NCBI GenBank assembly: GCA_017165825.1
Contig: CM029367.1
Coordinates: 12,190,896 to 12,254,895, forward strand
Source: Hepsetus odoe
Lineage: Eukaryota > Chordata > Actinopteri > Characiformes > Hepsetidae
Reading direction: 5' to 3'
DNA length: 64,000 bases
Every line of letters starts with the position of its first letter. Position 1 is the first letter of the stretch. The notes under the pieces are model-generated. The model saw only the letters and a program-made list of their open reading frames with translations, was not told where the DNA came from and searched no databases. Positions 1 through 9,805 of this stretch are shown here, one piece after another. The position numbers and the translations under genes are program-made.

Positions 1-155
1 ATGGAGCCAGGATTACTGCTCACTACCAGTTGGTTTGAGACTTTCTTGTGATTTTTCTTTTCTTTTACAATCCTTATAATCAGATTTTTCCCCAAATCCA
101 TTTATCAGCACTGAAAATTGTATGTTGAATTTTGATGATCTTTTGTTACTTCAAG

Positions 156-453
156 AATGAAGGTTCAAAAGAGGGTAAGAGGGCCATTAGAATCAAGAGG
201 CTGACTGAAAATGTCTTCATGCCAATGGCAAAATCTGAAGGCCTTGGAGAAACAGACAAGGTGCTGGATATATTATTTGTTTTATTTAAGCAATGCAGAA
301 ACAATTGGTTGACTGCTTACAAACGTTAGCTTGTTTCCTTGTATTTGGTTATTTACAGCAGAAAATGGCAAACAAACTGCTGAAAGAACCAAAAGAACAA
401 ATCAAGAATGAAGTCAAAACAGAAGTCAGAAATGGTGACTTGGTGTATTCAAG
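156..453 (+). CDS. Two small upstream exons of the ZNF318-like paralogue
   Basis: Candidate exons 156-260 (35 codons, phase 0 at both ends) and 359-453 (31 codons plus 2 nt) join in frame to each other and to exon 1114. The second ends with TAT TCA AG and is completed to Arg by the first base of exon 1114. The peptides are charged (for example LLKEPKEQIKNEVKTEV) and resemble other linker parts of the family. The acceptor at 154-155 is weak and an internal GTAAG lies near 175, so the first exon is less certain than the second. Confidence 0.5.
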
Positions 454-3400
454 GTCAGTAAAGTGTATAATGTAATTATTAAAAATCTGTTAAGCAAAAT
501 GCATTTTTTATAAAATCGGTTCAATTAAGTTAAGTAAAATTAAGTTCTTTTGAACATCTATGTTGTAGTGTCCTTGTGCATTGTCAGTTAGGCTTTTTGT
601 CACTTTTTTTTTTTCTTCAATGCGCATCACATAATTCATGACAAAAGGTGCCGTTATGATTACATCTATGTATCTATACATATAGGAGACAGCGCTGTAT
701 TTGCACTTCAGGTGAAGTCTTCCTTTAAGGCATTCAGTGAATATTTTAACATAGCAGGGTGCCAGGGATTTGCACAATAAATAATTAGAGTTATTAGAAT
801 TAGAGTAGAGTAGAGTAATCTTTTATTATCCCATGAATGGGAAATTTGGGCATTACAGGGCTCTTATAAAGGTGACAGAAAGAATATAGAAAGATAGATG
901 TACAGAAAAATATAGAAAAATATAAAGAACGAGGAACAAGTACAAGAGCTATAAATAATAAATATCTATATATATATATATATATATATATAATTAGATA
1001 ATTAGATATATTATATAATTAGTTGCAAATCAAGATTCTGTTAATGAAAATTGTATTAAATGTCTGTGAATGAGTGAGTAGCTGATTTATGGCTTTGTTT
1101 GTTTTTACTCTAGGAAATTTGACAAGGAACAATATGAAGCCTCCAAAGGTGTTAAACCAATACAAAAACAAGATATTAAAGTCAAACCAGAAAAAGACAA
1201 ATTAGGTAGAGAGTGTAGCAGAAGCCGAGAAAACAACTGGCGCAGATGCAGCCGAAGCAGGAGCCATAGCCGTGATAGAAGTGGCAGCAACAACAGAAAG
1301 TACAGGACCTTGAGTCATGAGAGGAGTTACAGCAGATACAGACAAAGTCATAGTCGAGATCGAACACACAGATACCGGCGAAGTCGTAGCCGCAGTAGAA
1401 GCAAGGAAAGAAACATTCGAAGTGGAAAGAAGAGTAGTCCGGAATACATGCATGAGTATCGCAAGAGACGAAGCCACAGTAAAGAACGAGGCAGCAAGGA
1501 ACGTAATTGCCAGAGAAGAAGCAGAAGCCCTGATAAAAGAAGTGAGGGCCTAAAGTCTTTTTCAAAATCTGCAGCTAGCTCCTCTGGTTTTACGGACCCA
1601 TTTCCTGATGTTGTAGATGATCAGTTAGATAGGAAAAGAAAAGAGTTACTGGACCTCAATGAGTTGATCGCACGTAAAAGAGCAATAATTGCTATGGAAC
1701 AAAACACCAGATCGTTTAAAGATGTGCTTGAAATGGACAGAAAACATGGGTTTGCTACATTTGATTATCAGCATAAAACATGTTTTGAGAGTACATGGCT
1801 TCCTGACATGAAACCAGCAAAGTCCATTTTGAAGAAACACTTCGATTCTCTCACTGATTCTCAATGTCAGGTATGCTTTCTCATAACATTAAGTAACATT
1901 TTACAGTCAGTTCTTTTCACAGCTCTGACACTTTTTAATTTTAGGTTTTTTTTTTTCTTTTTCACAAAGGCAAGTAAAAGACGCTTGAGTCCAGAGGATT
2001 CAGAACTGCATCCAACTAGCAGCCCTAGCAACCCATTTACTTTTTCAGCATCTGCATGGGTTAATCAGAGCACTTTACCTGAGATTGAGGATCAAGAATT
2101 AGCAATGAAGAAGAAGCAATTAGAGGAACTAAGTGAATCGATAGCACGTAAAAGAGCAATTGTAGCCATGGAACAAAAAGCTAAAGCCATTTCTGATGAA
2201 CCTGAAATCAGACAGGAATATGATTTTGCTTCATGCTCTGATGACTTGGACATTTCAACTTCAGCTAAGAACCCCTGGCGACTTGAGATAAAACCTGATC
2301 TTCAGCCAAAAAAGTCAATTTTAAAGAAACGGTCCGAGCCTCTCGGTGACCAGCCACAGGTCTGTCTTGCTCAACTGATAATGATGTATTATGGTGCTTA
2401 ATTCCCTAAAATGAGTGCTAGATAAAATAGATTCTAGAAGGCTTAGCGAGAATTGAAAGCTTTACATCACATAACTGATGTACTTCTTTCTACAAACTGT
2501 TTGATGTTTGATAATTATAAGGTCTTTGGGAACTGCCCTACTGAAAGAAAGACAGATGTGGAAAATTATAATTTTTAATTAATACCACCTTTTATAATTT
2601 ATACCAAGCTTTTATGGCACTTCTTCTACTAGTCTTACTAAGAATGGTTAACCAAAAATGCCTGCACTGTAACTGCAGTACACTACAATGAAAAAGAATT
2701 CTCTACACAAAGAGTAGTATGCTTTTACTCAATTACTAAATTACTGCTTTTATATTTGGTAATTTTGTCAATGATGTAAATAATGTGGGTGAATCAAGAC
2801 CGTGTACCATCAAACATTTATTAATATTTAAAGAATGTTTTAAAGATGGGGAAATGTTTGTTGAATGACTTATGAATAACTGATCTATCTTATGTTTTAC
2901 AGAGTGAAATGACTACAACTGACCTGCATCATTATGGTCAGGCTCTTTTTCCAGTTTGTAAACCCCCTCAGGATGATTACTCCAAATACTCTGAGTCTCC
3001 TCATACTATAATGGAAAAATCAACTAATTCACAAAATACATTTGATATTTTAAAGAGATCAATTACAGATGTTTCTACTACTTCACATACAAGTGAATCA
3101 TCTGCTTGTAATGACCCACCTGACCAATGGCCATTATCTCCTTTGTCAAATTCTGGAGGGTTTTATAGCCAAAAATGGACAGAAGGGGCAAAAGCCAGTT
3201 GTTCATGTGAAGACACAAGCTCAGCATTGCACACTTGTGATCAGTCTTCCATCAGTGCCTGTCCCTCAGCCCAGCCTTCAACTTCAGAGCAAAAGCGTAA
3301 TGTTGCAACACAAATGCAACGTTTTCTCAGTGCTCTCAATAAGGCAGATTCAAACTTGTTGTCCTTGTTGTCGCAAGAAGCCAGGAAAAACTCTTTGGGG

Positions 3401-6400
3401 GGTCAAAAGAATCCACAAGTCGAGCAAGTTAGGAAGACGCCCTACAAGAATGAATTTTACAACACCTTCAATGAAGAAAAAGACAGTGAAGGTAGCTTGT
3501 CCTTAACCGAGAGAAACCAGAGCAGAAATCCTGCTCTGGGTCCTATTGGAGCCTGTTCCGAAGAGTATGGTGATGATGATCTCTTACCACATGAAAGGGC
3601 TGTTCAGGATGGCAGCGGATTTTCTAAAATTGTTGGAATGAAATATGGGACAGAAAGTAAAGCTGAGAATCAGTTTCTCTGTGAAGAGAAAAGGTCTAAT
3701 AGTCAAAGTAATTTTTCAGAAGAGCAGAAACAGTTTTCAGAACGCTACAGTGATTTTGAGCACCAGAGTTCTGTTGAGGACTTTAAAAATCCATATGTAT
3801 ATGATCAGAACCCGAGTGCAAAGAACAAAGGCCGTTATGAAAGACTGTTAGAGTCTGGAAGTTACAAAGTAGGAGGCAGCTGTAACACATTGCATTCGAC
3901 ATCAGCGGAGAAGGTCACCAGTGAAGATGTGGTAAAAAAGACGGAGCACTTTGAAACAATTCAGAATCTATTAGAAACTATTGGTCTTAAACTAGACACA
4001 ACAGAGGTAAGCAAGTTGGCAGACAGGACAAAGGAGCGGTTGTATGGAAAGAAGGTTAACCCTCACGAAGCATCACCTCACACTATTGATACAAAAGAAG
4101 AAAGCTCAGAGGGTAGATACGGTCGAAGAGGGAGCAGGGCAGATTCTACAGACTCTGAGGGTGTTCGTTCAAGATCCCCTACCACATCATCAAAACGTGA
4201 GGTTTACATGAGCTACTTGGACTGTGTTAAGCACCGGAACCGCTGTGATGAAGCATCAGACAGGAAGAAGAGGGACCTTATCAACATTAAAAGGACTATA
4301 AAGAACAGTCCAGAAGCAAGACAAACGACACCAGATCCACCACCACCAGAAGTTACACCTGATTCTTACGAATCCGCAACAGAACTTCCACCCACATCAG
4401 CTCAACCTGTCAGTTTCTTGTACACTCAGAGAGCTGTTGACTCCTCATCAGCTGCACCTTACCTTAAAAGTCAGCACAGTTTTTGGGGATCCAGCTGTCA
4501 TTTTGAGAAAGACCAGAAAGGGAATTCTCAGGATCCTGTGTCCTTGTCACCCTACAATGCAGTTCCTCCAAATGCTCTGCCCTATCCTCCTGGAATTCAG
4601 GTACCACCCCCACACATACCACCTGGCTATGGTACTTTTTCAGCACCATTTTTTCAAACTCCCCCTCCATTTTCCACACCATCTTCTTTTGGCCCCCCTC
4701 CAACTCCCATTTATCCACCCCCTGCAGGTCGATTTGACATGTGCATGCAGCCTGTAGGCTCAGGCTATGTCACCCATCAGGCAAAAAACAAACCCAGTAC
4801 CACAACCAGATGCCTGAAAACCATAGAAACAGTAAATTCCCAGGAGCCTGTTGGTGCAAAACTGGCCGTGTCTTATGTACAGCCTGTGCTTATTAGTATA
4901 CAGCCAGTAGAAGAAGCTCAGCCTAAAGAAACTCAAGTGGAAGATGAATCCAAACAAGCTGCTCCAATAACGGAGGATGACATCAAAGCTAAACAAAAAA
5001 AGAGGGTATGTCAACGTTTTTTCTCACACCCTGTATTTAAAAAAAAAAAAAAAAAAAAAGGAAGAATCATGGCCTGCGTTATTTAGATCTTTAACCGGTG
5101 GATTGGGAGAACCTTGATGAGCAGTGCAGCTTTTTGGACAGTGTTCCAAATGTATTATATGCAGGATTGTGATTCTGTTATGTCCTTGAGATCGTTTGTT
5201 TTTGCAATTTTGTTCTGAGCAGCTGGAGCAATTCAACCAGAGGATGAGACTGAAGAAAGAACAACAAATGGAAGCTCAGCGAACACATGGACAAAGCCAG
5301 AAATCAATTCCAGGTATCATACTAGTTAATTGGGCTTTTTCCATAATTGGCAGAATTTAGCACAATAGCAGATGTACTGGCCTAATATTAGACATATATT
5401 GATGGTGATGTTGTCGAGTTCGTTCATGTCCTGTGAACCTTGTTGAATCCAGTTGTGTACTATTTTTTTATGTTTTTTTTATTTTGGAGTACTTGGTGCT
5501 TGTGCTCATGTGCCATGTTTTGGGATAGATCAACATGATTTTAGTCATTTGCAGGGATTTTTTCTTAACAATCTAGCTGGTTGAGTATCTGTTAAATAAG
5601 GGGAATCAGGGATGCACTTGCTAGGTCTTTACAGGATTACTTTCATTATCAGAACATGACCTGCAGCACTAGAATCAGAAATGTTCTTATTTGTGATCAT
5701 AATCTAAATTACAATTGAGACTTTAGAAAGTTTGAATGCGAAAAAGGTGTTTGTTTTGTCGCTCTTTTAATTAATTAGGTGCTACATATAGAGAATGGAA
5801 ATTGCACCAGCAAGTAGGTGACACAGGCAATTGTTGGCTACCTCAGTCAACTTATTTGATGCATAGAGTGAGACATAAGTAGACATTGTGATGGAAGGAC
5901 ATTCACAGGGACACAGAGTATTCTGCATGTTTGAATTGAGTTTTGTGGGCGATGATTTATCTCTGAGATGATTTATCTTCCTGAAGATTTTGAAATTAGC
6001 CAGTAAGTTATTTCACAAGTGTTTAGTAAAGGAAAACCTTACTTACGCTTATGGTTGGCTATTTTGTAAATGTAACTTAATTCATATGTGACTGAAAAGT
6101 TATATTTAAGAATAAGCCACCCATGAGTAGAGGATCTCAAAGCTAATTGTGGGGATGATAATTCTGCTCAGTTATGAACTAAAACATTCTTCCAGTTATG
6201 ATGCTTCTCATTTGTAACAGAATATCCATTTTAGTTTCATCTGTCCTCAAAACACTGATTGGAGACATGTTAAATTTCATCCTCAAATCAATTAATCCTA
6301 ATGCTTCACATACTTGCAGATATATAATGTGGGACTTGGAATAACATTGAGGATGGTCTAGGTCAGATTTGGACAGAAACATGGGGGGGAAAAGGAGATT

Positions 6401-7761
6401 TAGTAAAGGAGTGTATTGAAGAGAAAGGGGACGAACATTTTGTCTGAAATCATTCACTACTCCCTAGTCTCTTAATGCAGACTTCCATTATGAAGAAAAC
6501 TATATAGTTACCCTAACAGCAAATTGAACAATATTTTTAGACACTCCTCAGGTCATTTCTTCTGCACCAGTAATTGTCACAGCTGTCACGCATTTCAAAT
6601 GAACAAGATCAACAGTGGCTGGTATTGGGATTTATTTTTGTGATAAACTGTTAAAACGTACGTTAAAATTTAATAGAAAGTTAACCGAAGATTGGTTTAC
6701 ATTTGTAGGGCACAGGTCGTGTGTTTTCTCGCCCTTCTTCCACTTTTCAGTTCAAGGCAAAGCATGATGGCCTCAGTGGACTGAAGTAGCGTGCATTGGT
6801 TGTACCCTACTTTTCAGTGTACTTTTGAGGAAGCTTTGAGTGCCCTTTAAAATGTATAACAATTCTCACTTTGGGAAGTACTAAAAACAACAGAATTGTT
6901 ATTTAGTGCACAACATTGTAGGGAATGATTTTGGCAGTGTGTTAGAATATTTCATATCTTTGAGGGCAAACATCTTGTCTTAATGCTCATCCAGAGAAAA
7001 TGTGGAAATTCTGAAATTCCACATTTTAAACGTCAAAAAATCACAACATTGGACCGACATGTTAGACAAGAGGAAGATTCTTCGCACCACATCTGGCCAA
7101 GTCTACTGAGATTAATGCTCCCGCTTGTTACGTCTTTACAGGAAAAGTTATCCGAAAAGAGGTAAAGAACGTGTGGATGTGTGGCCACTCCCTGGTGTTC
7201 TGGGCTGAGAAAAGGGCCACATCTCCTGAGATAGGTATGCAGCTCGGGATGGACCCTAACTGTGTACGAATATGGTGGAAGGGTGTGCAAGGCATGACTT
7301 GGCAACAGCTTCTGCCCCAGCTGCTCCAGCTCAAAGACAACTGGCCCAAGCCTGATGTGATTCTGGTACACCTGGGAGGAAACGACATCAGCAAGACTAC
7401 CCCAGAGGCCTTCGTGGCAGCCGCAAAGAAAGACCTGATATCATTGAAGAGCATATTCCCTGAGTGCCTCCTTGTTTGGTCTGAGATCCTACCGCGTAGG
7501 TCCTGGAGGCACTCAAATGACAGCTTGGCAGTGGAAAACACACGCAAGACCATCAACAAAAGCATAACCAGTATCATAACAGAGCTTGGTGGGTTTTCAC
7601 TCTCGCATGAGAACATAAAGCCTGGTTTGGACATTGGCCTCTACAGACCTGATGGAGTTCACCTCTCCGGGAAGGGAATAGACACTTTCAATTTGAACAT
7701 TCAGGACTTCCTTGAGAAGTGGGAAGGTGAGATTAATGAGACCGAGCCTTCGGGAAGCTAA
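156..7761 (+). CDS. ZNF318-like paralogue, 5'-partial, ending in an SGNH hydrolase exon
   Basis: This is the 3' part of a gene related to ZNF318, a nuclear RS-rich protein; the first exons lie left of the window. Proposed coding exons are 156-260, 359-453, 1114-1870, 1970-2359, 2903-5005, 5223-5313 and 7142-7761. All have AG/GT borders and consistent phases, giving 4161 nt and 1386 residues in the window. In order it shows an Arg/Ser-rich domain, two KSILKK modules, a long Ser-rich exon holding LLPHERAVQDGSGFS and IGLKLDTTEVSKLADRT (the ZNF318 TIGL..VAEIS..AARTQERL helix), a Pro-rich stretch, a short basic helix and an SGNH hydrolase domain. The matrin zinc fingers of ZNF318 are absent. Family assignment is firm. 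The first two exons and the final join are inferred from phase and splice sites only. Confidence 0.75.
780..1000. repeat. Interspersed repeat tail with (TA)n
   Basis: The motif CTTTTATTATCCCATGAATG followed by an A-rich, AATATAG-rich tail and a (TA)n run at about 966-992 resembles the 3' end of fish LINE/SINE families that contain TTTATTATCCC. It lies in the intron between exons 359-453 and 1114-1870. Confidence 0.45.
1114..2359 (+). CDS. RS domain and duplicated KSILKK exons of the ZNF318-like paralogue
   Basis: Exon 1114-1870 encodes an Arg/Ser-rich domain with many SRSR, SHSRDR and RSRSRS runs, as in splicing-associated SR proteins. It is followed by a module with IARKRAIIAMEQ and then KSILKK. 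Exon 1970-2359 repeats that module: IARKRAIVAMEQ followed by KPDLQPKKSILKKR. The intron between them is only 99 nt, a multiple of three, and free of in-frame stops, so its retention would keep the frame. The intron reads as Phe-rich because of its T-tract, which is why it is called an intron. Confidence 0.75.
2903..5005 (+). CDS. Large Ser/Pro-rich exon of the ZNF318-like paralogue
   Basis: This single 701-codon exon (acceptor 2901-2902, donor 5006-5007) carries two segments I recognise from ZNF318. LLPHERAVQDGSGFS lies near 3586-3630. The helix IQNLLETIGLKLDTTEVSKL lies near 3960-4019 and continues as ADRTKERLYGKK. A Pro-rich region with many PPP and PPFS runs lies near 4560-4735. The exon ends in a basic stretch (KAKQKKR) that leads into the next short helical exon. 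It matches the family layout in which the Pro-rich part sits just before the coiled coil. Confidence 0.8.
7142..7761 (+). CDS. SGNH/GDSL-type hydrolase terminal exon
   Basis: The last exon of the ZNF318-like gene encodes about 190 residues of SGNH hydrolase fold. Block I is CGHSLVFW (candidate nucleophile Ser codon 7189). Block III is HLGGNDI (Asn codon 7381). Block V is RPDGVHLS (Asp codon 7651, His codon 7660). All catalytic positions are present and the frame is open to the TAA at 7759-7761. The acceptor at 7140-7141 gives phase 1, matching the donor at 5313/5314. Closest remembered relatives are the SGNH domains found in vertebrate retrotransposons and their domesticated copies. The substrate is unknown. 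A possible internal donor (GAG|GTAAAG near 7160) could bypass the domain. A separate single-exon gene is less likely, because no good ATG precedes block I. Confidence 0.75.
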
Positions 7762-9520
7762 ACTCCTTTCAAAAGCAGATCATTTTGTTATGCTGCTTTG
7801 TTCTGTACTGTTCTGTACTGTGAAAATGTCTAAGCAGTTCTCATGTATTTCTTTCTTACATTGTTCCAAGCTGAGGTTACACTGTTACAGCATGTTTTAA
7901 TTGATTCGTTCAAATTTTTCGTTTAAAAAAAAAAAAAAAAATCTTTATGCTTCTTAACCATCAACTCAACATGTCATTCGTTAGATTTAAGTTTTATTGA
8001 TCGTGTGAAATCAGAACTTTGTTGTAATATGTAAATAAAATAATACAGGTCTTTACTGTGTCTGCTTTTTGAGTGTCTTTTTTCCTCCAACTCTAAAAGC
8101 TGTTTCAAATTTCAACTCCCAAATAGTTTGAATGTGCTTTTTGATCACCAGTTGCCATGTAATGTAATATGATGCATTTATAGTCATTTTATTTTTGTAC
8201 TTCTGAATAAGCCTATTGCTTACCCCTTCTGAAGCCTTCATATGTAAAGTGAAAAATATGTAAAGTGCCTTGATATCAAACATACTAATTCAATAAACTT
8301 TTTTTCTCCGCTAACTGTGCTGATGTCTGTTTACCCTCTACAGCAGAGACTTTATTAATGTAATTCCCAGGGATGTCCATGGACTCATTTAAATGTGATT
8401 TACCTGTTCCCCTGATGTGCCACCAATAAGGCAGCCTGGCAGTCAGTAGAGTGGATGCCTTTCTCTTCTGCAGGTGGCAACAGCAGCCTTTAGCTAACCC
8501 TGTCAGAGGTTTAGGTTTTGAGCACCTGATGGACTGTAATGAACATCTGAGAACTGAACGAAGAGGCAGAAGTCTGAACAAGAAGACCGCACTAAGGAGC
8601 AGCTCTGTCTTGGTTCTGTATGTGAATAAAGCACTTTGTTTTGTAGCTCGCTGTAATGCAAGGATATTTTGAAGTCTATGGAGACTGTGTAACTGCAGAC
8701 TTTGTTGTGATGTTTTTGTTGAAATTATACTGGTTTGTTTGCTTGGATAAATCATTGGGATGCACATAAATATCTTTTTGAAAGTTCTGGTGGGAGTTTA
8801 CATCAAGTGGCCTGAAACCAGCATCCTTGTGATCTTGTGACTGCAGTTTAGCTATTTTTGTCATTGATGCATCATGCAAATTATTGAGCAGTGAGGCAAT
8901 AAAACTAGTCTGTACATGTGCGTGTCCTCATTTTTTTTTTTCTTCACCTTAGGTGAACGGAGAAAAAATTAATTGCTATTATATTGGCTGTATTAGATTT
9001 CTGGTTGTTTGATTGATTTAAAATGATTAAACTGTTGATTCTTGGTCTTGATCTTTTATGATCCAGCACCCGTGCACACCTTTCAGAGGCAATGAGTAAC
9101 ATTTAGGGTAATACCTACAACTCCAGTGATAAACTGGGACTTTTGCTCCTGAACTGGGGCTGAAACCAGCTCATAATTCATCAACTACTTCAAAAATAAA
9201 GACATTGTTACTTTTATTAAATGTGTATTTACTCTAATGATGTTTTACTGGAATAAGCAAACTTGTCATAGAAAACAGTTTCAGCAATTCACTTCTAAAA
9301 ATGTGTGACTTTCTACAATACTTTAAAATAACACGATTAGAAACGTCTCACGTGGCTTATTTTTAATTTTACATCGTATTTTTTAATTTCGTGTTTAAAT
9401 ATATTTTTAAACCGTATTTATCTTGAATTTTGCATCTTTAGTTTTTGCATTTTGCCAAAGAGATAGAGAAAAATCTGTTTTTACAAATCATAAACCCTCA
9501 AATCTGTCAGAAAGGTGATT
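7762..9520. other. 3' UTR and spacer between the two ZNF318-type genes
   Basis: AT-rich sequence with several poly(A) signals and no convincing coding region. Open frames on both strands are short and lack family character. I see no recognisable transposon. The spacer ends where CpG density rises at the promoter of the downstream gene. Confidence 0.5.
8034..8039 (+). terminator. Poly(A) signal AATAAA of the ZNF318-like/SGNH gene
   Basis: A canonical AATAAA lies about 270 bases after the stop codon at 7761. Further AATAAA copies near 8290 and at 8898-8903 could serve as distal sites. Confidence 0.55.
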
Positions 9521-9529
9521 TTTAGCTCG

Positions 9530-9805
9530 TGGCGGTGACCGCGGACATGAGCGTCACCCGCCTCTTACCTTCCTGTGGCTTTGATTGGCCCGGATGGAGG
9601 TGTCGTCACTTCCTGTTTAGTTGGCCGGATGGCGGTGCAGGAGGAGGAGAGGGGAGAGTTGTGTTTGTGCAGAGCGGGCGGGTTGAGCTCTTTCTTTCTC
9701 TCTCGTCAGACTGGGATGTGAGCGCTTTCCCTGCAGACGCCGCTCGCCCCCGGGAGTCCGCTGAAGCAGTGCGCTGCAGGCTTTGTGAGAGGAGCTTCCG
9801 GCGGA
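9530..9805 (+). promoter_or_regulatory. znf318: CpG-rich promoter and 5' UTR of znf318
   Basis: CpG density rises sharply from about 9530 and stays high through exon 1 to about 10040, contrasting with the AT-rich upstream DNA. No clear TATA box is seen, as is usual for CpG-island promoters. The exact transcription start cannot be placed from sequence alone. Confidence 0.6.

Noticed and set aside
1182..1565. Minus-strand frames opposite the RS domain
   Set aside because: RS-domain codons (AGC, CGA, AGA) keep all frames open on both strands; no family match.
7128..7634. 168-codon minus-strand frame over the SGNH exon
   Set aside because: The plus strand has clear SGNH blocks; the reverse frame has no recognisable features.
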